Shown here: in pieces, positions 1-13,800 of the stretch
Layout of the letters: every line of letters begins with the position of its first letter
Position numbering within the stretch: the stretch's first letter is position 1
Assembly: GCA_027574665.1 (NCBI GenBank)
Contig: CM050657.1
Coordinates: forward strand, 19,951,700 to 20,015,699
From: Rhynochetos jubatus
Lineage: Eukaryota > Chordata > Aves > Eurypygiformes > Rhynochetidae
Direction: 5' to 3'
DNA length: 64,000 nucleotides
Program-made: the position numbers and the translations under genes
The notes under the pieces: model-generated
Told to the model about the DNA's origin: nothing
Databases searched by the model: none
Seen by the model: the letters and a program-made list of their open reading frames with translations, nothing else

Positions 1-1454
1 ACTCCAGCAACACAAGGCTGCCTGGTAGACACAATGTGATTTGTTTTGGATGTAAAGATGGAAAAATAATTGCTTTGTCTTCAAGGCAATTAAAAAAAAA
101 ATCTGTATTAACAGGAAGAAAGCTGCCAGGCTAAAATTCATATTTAATAATCTATTTTTTCTGTTCCCTTACATTAGCATTCAGAGCTTGTCAATTCTTG
201 TTATTTTTCTCAAAGTTAAGAAGCCAGCACGAGTCACCAGGCAGTCATTAGTGCTGGTATTAGGAGCTTGCCTGAGAACTGCTGCTTGCTAAAAAACAGC
301 AGAGGGAGAAATGAAAGTTACTGGGTAGTTCTTGAAAATATGACTTAAGACAAAAAAGCACAGAGAAAAAGCAAAACAATTCCATTATTTTAAAGACAGT
401 CTCATGATTTGGGATCATAAGGCAATTTTAAGACAGTCTTAAAGCTTCTGCCGAGCTCCTCTCTCAGCTTGCCTTAACTACGCAGAAGCCAGACCCCAAA
501 GCTTGTTGCAGTTACTCCAGAAAAAGAACATCTCTTAATTAAAAAAATAAAGAAGTATTCCTAAAAGAGTGTTTAAGTAGCTACAAAAATTAAGTGATAA
601 CTTGAATGGAGAAACCACACCAAGGACTCTTTTTTTTTAACCCCACAATTCACTGGGACCTGAACAAACAGCACCCTTTAAACCTTCCCCCTTCAGGGTT
701 CACCAGGATGATGGTAGCACACAAAAAGGAAAACCAACTGCAATAGCTGAAGACCTATAAGGGTCAACTTCTGTAGCGCTAAAAATCACCCGTCCCCATA
801 ATGACCAATTGATGGGGATCAAACCCCATAGCCAGCCACAGCCCAGCACAGGCAGGCAGCAGCCTCCACACGCTGGGTACAGGGGCAAAGCTATGGTCCT
901 AGACTTTTGCAGGACGGATGGAGCACAAGCGATATCTCACAGAAGGCACACTGATGGTGGGTGGGTGACACGTGGTGCCAGCAGGAGCATCCCCACTGCT
1001 GAGACATGCTACAGTGCTGCCGAGCTTGGGGCTGAGCTTGGTCCCTACCAGGACCCAATGTGCCACGGTGGCCACCTCACAGTTATATACAGCCATCATC
1101 AATTTTGATAACAATTAAACCATGCAATGGACACTTGGAGGGTATCAGGTTCCTGCTGCTTATGGGGCTGTATTAGTAATTGAGGCTAAAAGCACGCAGA
1201 CACATGAAGGGGGAAAGAGCATCTCTGTTGTACAAAACAGCTGGGATGGAGAAAGATTTCTGCGGAGCAGCAGCACTGGTGAAAGCAAAGCTCCCGTTGG
1301 CCCCAAGGGCTCTCTCACTGCTGGAGGACAGCCGGGACCCCAGCCAGAAATCAGCTCAGGGGCCCCTTTCAGTTCCTCCACGCAGAGCACAACCCTCTTT
1401 CTTTGCTATTTCTGTTAAAAAACACGTTGCAAGCACTTTTGCTCTCTCTTGCAG
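1..1454. other. 5' intron of SLC7A14 (partial), no gene seen
   Basis: Non-coding sequence before the acceptor at 1454. A T run lies near 629-639 and the sequence is AT-rich up to about 650. Only short chance frames occur. No repeat was recognised. Confidence 0.6.
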
Positions 1455-1547
1455 CTGGGCCGCCAGCGTGCGGGGATGCAGCCGCAGCCCTGAGTGGGCA
1501 CTGCCGAAACCATCCGTGACCCACCTCTGTGGAACCCAGCGCCAGCC
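1455..1547 (+). other. SLC7A14: SLC7A14 5' UTR part of exon 2
   Basis: A pyrimidine-rich tract (gctctctcttgcag) ends at 1454, giving a good acceptor 93 nt before the ATG. An in-frame ATG at 1494 would add 18 residues, but it falls in the GC-rich leader and the added residues do not resemble the vertebrate protein, so 1548 is preferred. The upstream non-coding exon and promoter are outside the window. Confidence 0.65.
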
Positions 1548-1848
1548 ATGAGCTTCTTCTCACGCCTGGACCCACGGCGGGTGCCGTGGGGGGCGGCGGG
1601 TCACGCGCTACGCGCCCGCATCCTGCGCACCAAGCCCGTGGAGTCGATGCTGGAGGGCACGGGGACCGCCACAGCCCAGGGCGCCAGGCTGGCCAAGGTC
1701 CTCACCACCCTAGACCTCATCTCCCTCGGCGTTGGGAGCTGCGTGGGCACAGGCATGTATGTGGTGTCCGGCCTGGTGGCCAAGGAGATGGCGGGGCCCG
1801 GGGTGATTGTTTCCTTCATCATTGCTGCTGTCGCTTCCATCTTGTCAG
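1548..1848 (+). CDS. SLC7A14: SLC7A14 coding exon 1 (residues 1-100)
   Basis: Encodes the cytoplasmic N-terminus (starts [11 protein letters not shown]) and membrane span 1 with the GxGSCVGTG motif. It ends in phase 1 with TCAG followed by donor GTGAGTC. The leftover G joins the next exon to make Gly101. The leader half of the exon is markedly richer in GC than the later exons. Confidence 0.96.
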
Positions 1849-4800
1849 GTGAGTCGTGCCGGTGGGTTTGTGAGTAACATGCTCACACACCCTCCGACTT
1901 CATTCATGGGTGGGGGCCTGGCAGGTCCCACACTCACCAGCACAAGCTGTGAGGGGGCAATAGTTTCCACATAGCCTAAAATACCATTTCACATTGGGTT
2001 TACCCAGCTCATGGGATGCGCCGTCCCTCACTGCGCAAATATCAGTCCAAACCCTGTACTGGGAGCCAGCAGCCCAAGCTCATCTACTGCCGATGAGGCG
2101 CTGGACGGATGGAGCCTGTGCTCAATACATTTTTACCCACCAGTAAGGGTATTGGTGGCTTGGGTAGCACCAGGGCCACCTGTGTTTGCTGTGGACATTG
2201 CTAACAGGCAAACAATCTCCCTGAAGTTTGGAGTTGAATGTATTGACTCCTATTCATGCAGGATCACTCTTTGAATTTCCAAACAAACCAACAAACCAAC
2301 GTGCAGAGGGAGCGGAATTATATCTTTTAGTGAAAAGCCGGTGAATTCCGACTCCACTGTAGGAACCCAGCTGAGCATATGGCTCGAGCTGCGGTTTGCA
2401 CATGAAGCCAGTACTGCTGGCATTTGTCCTTTCCAGATCAGTGCTAACACGATGATGTGCTGTTCCGCTCTCCCTGCTCAGAGGGCTTTGCATGCTGTGT
2501 CAGTCTGGAATCCAGCTTTTATCCGCGGGTTGGATAAGGAAACTTGAGTAAATGGCAAAGGGCTTTGATAGAAGACAGGAACAGCAAACAGCAAAATGAC
2601 CCAGCTCAGCTTTTCAAGTCTCTAGATTTTTGTAGGGGGAGTTGGAAGCACATCATGCTCTTTCCCTGGAGGATGCAGTGCTGCTCCATGGAGATCCCTA
2701 CCTGGTGCATCACGGGGACGAGCGTCACGCTCTCCGCAAAGCCGTGCCAGGGAAGGATCCCAGTGATGCTGGCTGGGGACCACCACGCTGACAGTCCTGC
2801 CTCCACGCTCCCCAGTTAGACCCCAGTGACAAGGCAGCTCGCACACATTTACCACTGGTTCAGCTCAGAAGAGCTGAGAGCGTGCAATGAGATCCGATAC
2901 TTATTTGCGGTCCCAACACAACAAATGAACCAGAATGCCCATTTTTTAACCAAGGCAGTAGATAGCATCAGGGTCTTTATCCTTTCCCACTGCCTGTTTT
3001 CTCTCTTCTGTGAGAGTTTTGCTGGCTGTGATGCAACAAACCAAGAGCAAACAGAGCCTGGGTGGGTCTCATCTGAAAAAACATGCTATCTTCCAAAAGG
3101 GGCTTTTTCACCCCAGACACGAGCCCTGCCCCTGCAGCAGGGAGCTCCTCCTGCCTTTGCCCCTGGGACCCCACACCGCTTCCTGTTCAGCTTTCATCTC
3201 TCCTTGCTTTTCTAGCCCTGGGAATATGTTTTGTGAAGGATGTGGTGTTTTGATAGTCTCCTTGGCCGCTTCCTCACTTCATCGTTGACGCTGCTGTTGT
3301 TTGTAACAGCAACAGGTTTTTGGCAAGCAGAACCAAGCGAGGGTTCAGGAGCCAGATAACTATCAGGCTCACTGGGGATGGGATTTCAGCTCTCACATCA
3401 CGGTTGTTCCCAGCATGCATGGGAGTTTCTCACAGTTTAAAGGCCAGATGGGATCACTAGATCCCCCGCTTTCCCTTGCGACACAGATCACCAAGTCAGG
3501 TCTCGCTGCCTGCAAAGTGAGCCCAAAAGGGCTTTGGCTAAAAACGTCCCTTCCAGAAAGCCATTCTGCTCTCCTGGGAGACAGCCACAGGAAAGCCCAG
3601 CCAGGCAGGTCCCGCTGGTGGGAAACCCCACCATGCTGCATAATCTGGTTCTCAGACAGGGATTTTTCCAATTTCACCTACCCAACAAACTCGTTATGCC
3701 TTCCCCTAACTTGAAGCAACACATTCCCAATCATGGTACACCAAGCCACGCAGTTTTGGAGCACATTGCCGTGCTCTTACCTGGTACCCATGTGGGAGCA
3801 GACTCAGCAGCATCCAGCACGCACAACAGAGCAGGGCAGAGCTGAGCACATGCCTCAGGTGCTGCAGGATCAGGGCTGGGATGAGAGACACCAGCTGCAG
3901 CTGATCATGAGCTACTTGGGCCATGCTGCAGGCCTGAGAATCCTTTTCTTAAGGAAGCTTTATGGAGCTGCCTTTTATAAATATGCACAAGTGACCATTA
4001 AACACAATGGACAGGCTCAGTGGCTTGCTGAAAATAGGAATTTGCTGTATACCTGCCTTAATAAATTGGCTGCTCTTGGTTAACGAAGGATGGTCCCTCT
4101 GGACCTCTTGCATAGTAGCATGAATTAATTGGTTACCTCCAGTGCTGCTGAAGGGCTCCCCCTGCCTCGGCCCCAAGCCTTGTTTCACCTGAAACATCAC
4201 TCCCATCATGCCAGCGACCTGGGGGATGCCTCATGGTCCCTGTGTGGCCTCGTGCCAGGTGTCAGCAGAAGGGCCAGTATCAACACCACGGCCCCCACCG
4301 CCCCAGCACACTGAAAGCAAGGCAGCAGCCAAGAGGGTGCACTGAGCTGTGGTGTTCGCACTAGCTCCTCGGGCCACTGGTTGTGCTGCCCAGCGGCTGC
4401 TGCAGCCCTGGGGTTTGGGGTTTGAAGCCAGCAGGGACTTCATGGTCTCTCCTCCTGCCCTGCAAGGATTCTGTTCATATATATATCTATGTACAGAAAT
4501 TTGCTGGCCGTCTCACCTCCTGCCCCCAAACAAGATAAACCAGAGAATGAGGAGGTCAATTATATCTTAGAAATGGGGTTTTGTCGATGCGGTTTTGGAA
4601 CAGACAATGTCGTGGACCACACTGCTCAGCTGTGTTTATGTCCTTCTGAATAATGTCAATAACTGTAATTATACCAATGTAATGACTGTCACATCAATTA
4701 TGTACTGCAGCTGATATTCAAGAGAAAGGAGTGGTCTTCTGTAAAAAGACTGCTCTTCCAAACAACCACGGTGTTAGTTTGTTTTCTGCAGGAACTTGCA

Positions 4801-7800
4801 ATCACTCTTGACTGGGAGGGAGGGAAAGAAATCTGTCTCCAAATTCAAACAGTCATGGCAGGGAAGGTGTGCCCAGCCCCTGGCTGAAGTCCTGGAGGCA
4901 GCCTGGCTGCATGGGGGCACCAGGAGAGCTGCATCTCTCTGGGTACCGGGGGACAAGGTACTGAATAGCTGGGGCTGCTGAGGAGTAACTGAGTAACACA
5001 ATTTTGTTATGTAGTTGTACTATTATTATTATTACTACTCTACTGATGCAGCAGAGATCAGTTAGATAAAATCTGCTGTCTAATGATGATATCATCTTCC
5101 TTTTTAAGCAGATAGGGAAGTGCTGTGAACCCCATTTCTGATGGAGGACCTGCAGCACTGCAAAGCAAAGTGATTTCGTTAATGCCTCCCAGTATGGCCT
5201 GTGGCAGTCAGGGATGGATGGCAGATCTTGCATCGCGTGTCCCCTGGACAGGATACTGCATGCTACGATACAAAGTAGTGTATTTTCTTAATATCTGCTG
5301 ATACCTAATGCAGATACTCACAATGTGTTGCTGTATGCGATGCATAGTGAAAGATTACTCTTCTATTTTGGGATCCTAGTAGAGTAATTGAAAACTCAAA
5401 CATTTTATACATATTAATGTCTTTGCTTTGCCATTATCATTCCGCATCAATAGCAATCCTCTTTAAGCCTTATCTTGTCATTGGCTAAAAGTAGAACTGC
5501 CTCCAAGAAAGATTATATGATTTTTAAGGCCATCAAAGAGAGAAACTAGATACTTGTCCCCATCAGAGCACCTGCTTCATAAATCATTCAGGCCTGTAGT
5601 TACCCGTGCATGTCTCACCTTTGCCGAGTGTATGCATTTTTAATCAATCAGCTTTGAACAGTGACTGTCTGTAGGGCTGGATGATGGGGATGTCTTGCTG
5701 CTCCTGCAGTCGGGCCTGCTTTACAGAAATCAACTTTTGAGGAGTCCCATTGCAAAGCACTGGCAGTGTTGTGCATGCAGTTAAACAATGAATGGAACAC
5801 AAAAACCCTCCAATACCAAGAAAAAAAGCACCACCAAATTCAGTTTAGGGATTCAATAATTCAGTGTTTGTACTGTGTAAAAACTGCACTTACTGTAAGA
5901 GCAGTGACCTCATGATGTTTTTCTAAATTATTCATTCCTCTCTATACCAAGCTGATTGCAACTTTGAATCATTATCTTCTAGAGAAAAGTAGTTGATGAA
6001 GAAGTCAATAATTATGTGTTTACAAAATGATAATAACGGCTGTTACCCATTAACCCGTACAGGCTGAAGTGGGGTCTTCAGGGCAGGGGCTTAATCAGTG
6101 TCAAACAGGCAGGATGCAGTGCACCCTTCCAGCACTTGTTCTGGCTAATATTTGGGGAATTTATGACTAAGTCCCTCCATTCCTTTTAAATAAAAGGTAG
6201 TGGTTGTTTTTAGACAGCAGTGTGTCAGGGTCAGGTTTTTATTGAAAAGTATCCTGACATAGTAAGTACACAAGGAGTTTGTAAAGTATTGAATTCCACC
6301 AAAATCTGCTCCCAGACGGTTCCAGTTAAATACTTCTTTTGGCTTTTCTTTTCTTCTTCTACAAAGTCAGTCTTGCAACTAGTCTTCAGAATGAGACTTA
6401 CATGTAACACGTTTAAGTGTTGAAATAACACATTCTCTATGTAAGGTGGCTTCAAACTCCCCTTGCGTGGGTATGAATGGGAGCAGGGATGAGCAGGAGG
6501 TGCTCATGCCTGGATCTGCGTAGCAATAACCCAAGATAAGCGTTTGGAGATTGCATAGGCGGGGCAGGGAGAGGTGCAGCCTTTTGTCAGCCCTGCTGTG
6601 GCTTGCTCTAGGATGAGGCAGGGCAGGACTAGTCCAGGATCCCATGCAACAGCTATAACCATCCCTGACCTCCTTGTGCCCGAACACTGTCCTCTGGCAG
6701 ATCTCACTGCGACCACTCTTCCCAGTGCTATGATGGTTTCTGCAGCCAAAAGCACTGGGAGCTTGTCAGTATATTGATATCACAAATAAAATATCTGAGA
6801 GAATCAAAAATCCTACTATGGCATCACTGTTGGATGGGGATGAAGAGGTATCTACCACCATCAAAGCTCCTGCAGGGAAGCAGTACTCCAAGAACTGTAC
6901 TACCAGCACTGCCCGGTTCTGCTGCCTGTGCCTGGATTTCCCCTTAGCTTTGGTTGTGTGGCTGCGGGGGCTGAGCTGGCCATGCTGGAGGGTCCCACAT
7001 CAGGGGCACGCAGCTGCGAGAAGGTTCTTCTGCAACAGGCTGTAAGGTAGTTTGAACTGGGTATCCTCAAAACAATTCTATCACAGCTTGATTTTAATGG
7101 GAAAACGGGCCACTTTTTAAGCCAAGTGATTGGGGAAGGAGGGTCACCATGGCCCCCTACAACGTGCCTGAGCTCCTAATGCTGACCACAGCCCTGGGCA
7201 CCTCCTGGCACCTCCAGACAGGTGGGACCAAGACAGCTGCACTTTTTCCTTTTCCAAACACATTTTCCGTGTGTCACTCCATATTTTTCTAAACAGGCGT
7301 TTGCTATGCTGAGTTTGGTGTGCGAGTCCCCAAGACCACGGGCTCTGCCTACACCTACAGCTACGTGACAGTGGGGGAGTTTGTGGCATTCTTCATCGGC
7401 TGGAACCTCATCCTGGAGTACGTGATCGGCACGGCCGCGGGCGCCAGCGCCCTCAGCAGCATGTTCGACTCGTTGGCCAACCACACCATCAGCCGCTGGA
7501 TGATCAACAGTGTTGGAACATTGAACGGACTAGGTGCGTCACGCCATGCGTAGCTACCGGCATTCATTAGGGCCTGAAAAGTAATTGGAAGCTCGTCAGA
7601 AGTCAGACGTGGATATTAGGCTTCATTCATTATTTACCAACTGTCTGCCTCTGGTACTTTGCCTTTGCAGTCTGGTTCACAGACGGGATTTGGGGGGGAT
7701 GGGATACACAATACTTTGAACCCCTTTGGGATCAGCTGGCATTTAGCAGAATAAGCACCCTGAAAAATTAGTTGAATGCTAGAGGCTAACGACAGCGCAG

Positions 7801-10800
7801 GAGCACTTCACCCAGTGCAAACACCGTGCTTGGTCCTGCGAAGGCACACGCAGAGCCTTGTTAGAGAGTATGAGCTGGTGTCTGCAGTACTGTTGTGTAG
7901 AAACGCAGGGCTGCGATGGTCCTGTACGACCAGCAGTTCCAGCAACAGCCCATGGCTCCTACCAGTACGTAAAACAGCTAGCTGTCATGAAAACTTAATG
8001 TTTGATTGATTTTTAATTAGTACTTGGCAGATACCTGTTAGGCAAACTGGGATTTGATAATTTGTTTGCTGCCCCCCCAAAATGCTTCAGTGTCTTGAGG
8101 CATCTGGCTCACCTTAATAAAATGACTTTAGCTAGCAGAAGCAGGGGCATCTGAGACGACCTTTGCAGTGAGAACAAGGAGTTCTGCAAAGCCTCAGGGC
8201 ATGAAAAGAGTTTAAAAAGCCACCACAGAGTTTCTGGAGATGCTGTGGACAGCAGTGGATGGAGAGTTACGCACCACTTTTCTCTTACCTAGGGAAAGGA
8301 GAGGAGTCATACCCTGACCTTCTTGCCCTGGTCATTGCTGTCATTGTCACCATCATCGTGGCCATGGGGGTGAAGAACTCGGTGGGGCTGAACAATGTGC
8401 TCAACATCATTAACCTGGCAGTCTGGATCTTCATCATGATTGCTGGTCTCTTCTATGTCAAAGGTGACAACTGGTCTGAAGGGCAGTTCCTGCCATTTGG
8501 ATGGCCGGGGGTAAGTCCTGGATGCACGGAGGGACACGCAGCACCTAAGCAGTGCCACCTACCTGCCATGCACTCAGCTTTGCTCATGGTATACGCACCC
8601 TACTTCCACCACACTCCCCAAAACTTGACCTTGCTAAACCCACCCACCATTTGACCAGGGGCCTCCAGCACTGTAGACTTAGACCCAGACCTCCTCGCTC
8701 CACCAAACCCAGAGAGCGCAGCAATGCATTGCCCCTATTTCCTGCCACCTCTTAGAATAAACCCATAACTTATCCACAGTGTCCTCCCGGAGAGCCAGAC
8801 TCCACAGGAAAGTGCACCCTAGGAAATGCCACTAATTGCCAGGTGATGGATCGAAATGCAGTGGCCATCCGAGACAGGGAGCTCAGGAGGAGCTGGCTCA
8901 GCCTCTGCGAGGGGGAGATACTTGTGTTGGCTGGTTTTCAACAACAATGTTCTCAAGCATTTGTTTTGAGCACTTCATAATGCCACCTGCCAGTACTTAT
9001 TTTATGGATGTTCCCTCAAAGCTTACTGAGAATTTGGACATATTTGGCTTTTTTATCTTGCTTGCACTGGTTTTTATCCAAGGATGAACAGAGACTGTAA
9101 ATATCTCAGCTGGCCTAAACCCAAGATAATTTCTCAGATTTACACTGCTCAACTTCATTGGGGTTTCATGCAGAAAAATAAGCAAGAAGTGAAGAAATCA
9201 AGAATCTTGATTATTGAAAGGGTCCCAAGCTGCCATACAGTCGGTGCACCTCCCTTCAGTAAAGCAATACCTCTCTGGTAGAGAACAACAGTGAGGAGAG
9301 GAGCACTGAGGCCCATTTGAGAGCAGAGGACATATTTACCTTAGGATCGTCCTTGGCTTTTTATGCCATGCAATAGGAATGAAAAAAGAGAAAATAGAAA
9401 ATAGCTGCTTTTCTCTGTCTCAACCCGCCCAAATACCTCCTGGCAAAATTACAGAGTTTTAAGAGACACATATCCAAACCACATCAAAATCAATAGGGGC
9501 TTCTCATCATTTTCAGCTAGGTGGTTGTCTCCCAAATTGTTTGTAAAAGTAAATCCCCCACAGCACAAGCATGAGATCTCCAAGATCATAAGGGATACTT
9601 TAAAAAGGTAATTACAGGTAGTCCTCTGAAATAGGTGAATTTTATTGTCTGCTCCATCACTAGACAGCTGAGATGAGCAATGGGATGGACATGTGGTACC
9701 CAGCTAGACGTATGCAACGGTTTTACCACTGCCAAGTAGCTCACTCACAGCCACCCAGTATTTAGCCTGCTTCAGCGTTTCAATCCTATAAATGTCCTTG
9801 CTAATATTGTATATTTTAAAAAATCACATTAAAAAAATAACTAAACAGTACAAATAATTCCTTATCCAAGTGCTCCAACGTGTGCTCCTAACCTGTCTGC
9901 AGCTTCCAAGTAAAACAGAGGTTGTTTGGGAAGCAGCACACATCTGACTGTTGCTGCTCTCTTCTGCTTCCTCTGCTAGCAGACTTTGCTGCCACATGAG
10001 ACATCTTGCTAAGATGGAACTTGTAAACGTGCCATAAATCCCTACTAATATAAACGGATTTAGGGTGGAGTGTTGTGAAAGCAAACCTGAAATTGGTTAA
10101 TTGTCTCCCCTGTCGCTGCCAGGATCTCCCAGCAGATTCGTGTGCTGCATGGGCACAGGTTTGTGGTGCACCATGAGTGAGCTGCAGATCCCTTCAGTGC
10201 CTCGGACAACACACTGAAATCTTCTCCCTAGACCAGATATCTGGGTTACAGGTGTTCCCAGGGTCAGTCCCCAGATGGGAACACTCCACCCGACATAGAA
10301 TCATCGAATGGTTTGGATTGGAAGGGACCTTAAAGATCATCTAGTTTCAACCCCCAACTAGATGATGTACTTCCTGACCTGCCCCACTCACCCTTTAGCT
10401 CAAACAGAACTGGACTCCTTCATTTGTGCTCAGTTCCCTCGCCCTAGCTAGGTGCCAGTATCCCTCCTGGCACTGAGATCCTTGGTGCTCCACGCAGGTG
10501 CTCAAAGGGGCCGCGACGTGTTTCTATGCCTTCATCGGCTTCGACATCATCGCTACCACGGGAGAAGAAGCGAAGAGTCCCAACACCTCCATCCCTTATG
10601 CCATCACAGCCTCGCTTGTCACGTGCTTGACAGCATATGTGTCCGTAAGTACTTGCTATATATATGTAAATGTACATAAATATATGTGCATGCAGATATA
10701 GATAGATAGATATCTATCTATATATCTATATATATCTTGCATGTCCCTTCTGGGCATCTGTGCAGCTCCCTTCTCCATAAGCCAGGGATCCAGCCTGACC

Positions 10801-13800
10801 CACTGAAAAGCGCCTTTTCCTTGGTGGGAACTGAGACATCAGCTGCCTTTCCATGTGACTGCAGTGTCCTGCCGATGCTCCCCTCGTCCCCAGCCTGGTT
10901 TGTAGCCAGGCTCCTGTCACCCTGCTGAGATCCCCCTGTCAACTGCAGGGAGATGGTGACAGCCAGTTTATCGCCCATACCTCATCCCCATCCACAGCGG
11001 GTTTTCCATCCAGCGTGCAGCAAAGCTGAAGGAGCAGCAGCTTTGCAGCAACGTTTCTCTGCGGTTTGGGGAAAGGCAGCACTGCCTCTGCCAGAGATGT
11101 GGGAGAGGGTCCAAGTAGAAGGGGGAGGATGGGAAGGGATGGCCATGCAAGAGATGTAGCAGCAGCAATGTCCAGCTGCTCTGTACCCCAGTAAATGCAT
11201 GTCTGCACTCAGGGATTTTCCCTGTAAAAGAACAAAATTGAGTAATGGAAGAGGAAAACCACTGTTCTGATTGTTTCAAGGAAACTCACCCACTGCCTCT
11301 TCTGCAGCGTGGTGGGCTTCCCTCAAAACCAACTCCTCTTTGGCTCAAATAAGATCAAGTGTTCCCTCAAGTGATGCCATCTTGGGGTTTGGACCTGTCC
11401 TATGGGGAGTGTATGACTCCAGGAGCACTGTCCCCACACGGGAATGTGACTGATGGGAGTGTCACTAACCCCACTGAGTGCCACCAGCCTCCTGCATCAC
11501 CACTGCAGTGAGGTTCAAGGTGTCACCTTCAGGTGACAGAGACCAAGGCCCTGCAGTCCCCTGGATTAATCACCCTGCTGCAAAGCATGTACAGGGCCTA
11601 TGTCCACCATTTAATATCCCCTCCACAGGGGACATAGGGATACAATCCCAATCAGACTTGGAATTTTTTGGCTTTCCACCTTGAGAAGCAGCCCCCGCAA
11701 CCTGCGAGTCCCCAAAGCTGCTGCTGACACCCATGTCCTGCTCCTCTCGCCTTCCCCAGGTGAGCATCATCCTCACACTGATGGTGCCCTACGATGCCAT
11801 CGACACTGAGTCCCCACTCATGGAAATGTTTGTGGCCCATGGCTTCTACGCAGCCAAGTTCATCGTTGCCATCGGGTCTGTGGCCGGCCTGACCGTCAGC
11901 TTGCTGGGCTCCCTCTTCCCGATGCCAAGAGTCATTTATGCCATGGCTGGTGACGGGCTGCTCTTCAGGTCAGTCATGCCAATGATGGCATTTATTTTTT
12001 CCCCCTTGGGACCCAGAGGGGAAGTGTTCTTGGGGGGACAAGAGCTGTTCTGCACCCAGACAGCCCAGTGCTGTCACTGCAGGGAGAAATGGGCACACAC
12101 AGACTTGGTGCTTGCAGAACAGGGCATACACTGAAGCAAAATCCTTGGGGGGGAAATATATCAGGACAGATCCACGCAAAAGTTTCTGATTTGGTGCTGG
12201 TACGTAGAGATTCAGCTTATGAGAGGTTGAGCATTTAATTCAAGAGTTACTTGCAAAGGACAGCAGCTTATATACTTAAAATATTGGCACTTAATTGCAA
12301 GTGGCCCAGTGTCCCTTTCAGATTGCACAGAGCTGGTTAGACCTGGGTCTAACCCCAGATCCAGCCTCAGCAGCATTTCCAGTCTCTGGCTGTCTGGATT
12401 CTAAGGTCTAAAAAGCAATAAGAGCTGAAGGGTTCACATCTCTGAGCCTCATCCCTCCAGCCAGCTAAGAATAACCCTTAGGTTATTGCAACAAGGAACC
12501 GTTGCAATCTGCAATTTTAACTTTCTGCCACTGTTTCACACTCCAGATTTTTGTCCCACGTCAGTTCTTATACGGAAACTCCTGTAGTGGCTTGTATCGT
12601 CTCCGGGTTCCTCGCAGCATTGCTCTCGTTGCTGGTCAGCCTGCGGGACCTGATAGAAATGATGTCCATCGGCACTCTGCTTGCCTATACGCTGGTCTCC
12701 GTCTGCGTCCTGCTCCTCCGATACCAGCCCGAGAGTGACATTGACGGCTTTGTCAAATTCCTCTCGGAGGAGCACACCAAGAAGAAGGAGGGTATCCTGG
12801 CTGACTGCGAGAAGGAAGCTTGCTCCCCCGGGAGCGAAGGAGAAGAGTTTGCTGGCCCACCGACCAACACATGCGGGGCAAAAAACCTGCCATCGCTGGG
12901 GGATAACGAGATGCTAATTGGGAAATCTGATAAATCCACCTACAACGTGAATCACCCCAATTATGGCACAGTTGACATGACCTCGGGAATAGAAGCAGAT
13001 GAGTCTGAGAACATCTACCTCATCAAGCTGAAGAAGTTGATCGGCCCTCGCTACTACACGATGCGGATCCACCTTGGACTGCCAGGGAAAATGGATCGCC
13101 CCACGACAGCCACCGGCCACACGGTCACCACCTGCGTGCTCCTGCTCTTTGTCCTGATGTTCATCTTCTGCTCCTTCATCATTTTTGGGGCAGACTACAT
13201 CTACGAGCAGAGCTGGTGGGCTGTGCTCCTCGTCGTGCTGATGATCCTGCTCATCGTCGTGCTGGTGTTTGTGATCTTGCAGCAGCCAGAAAACCCCAAG
13301 AAGCTGCCCTATATGGCACCTTGTCTGCCCTTCGTCCCTGCCTTTGCTATGCTGGTGAACATCTATCTCATGCTGAAGCTCTCCACAGTCACGTGGATTC
13401 GATTTGCTGTCTGGTGTTTCGTGGGTGAGTCCCAGCTTTGATTAATTTTTTAACTGTCATTCTTTTGAAAGGATGTTAATAATAACAACTTCCCTAATTA
13501 TAGTGCTTAGGCTGATGCTTCTTCAGCTGGGACATGCCCAGTCCTTTGCATTTGCCCCTTGTCATCCTGAAGTTCTTAGAAACCTTGTTTAATCAAGCAC
13601 CTGAACCATAGCTAAATGGAAAATTACACCTCCAGAAAATGTCAGTTTGATGGAAGTCAACTGCTCCATGCAAAGGTGACTATTTTGATAAGTCTTTTGA
13701 TGCAAAGTAGGTGGGTTCTGGAAATTGCCTCCCAAGCAGGTTTCCTACAGAAATCTGCCTGCTTTCTTGCTATTTCACCCACTTGAGCTCTGCAGCAGCC

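Larger units (their letters stand above)
7534..12546. other. SLC7A14 introns between coding exons 2 and 6
   Basis: Four introns (7534-8292, 8511-10497, 10645-11759, 11969-12546). They contain one truncated CR1 tail near 10,294 and a TA/GATA-rich inverted repeat near 10,694-10,729. Nothing else was recognised. Confidence 0.7.

Noticed and set aside
1494..1547. Upstream in-frame ATG adding 18 residues to SLC7A14
   Set aside because: The added residues do not resemble the vertebrate N-terminus, whereas the protein from 1548 starts like the human one and has nearly equal length.
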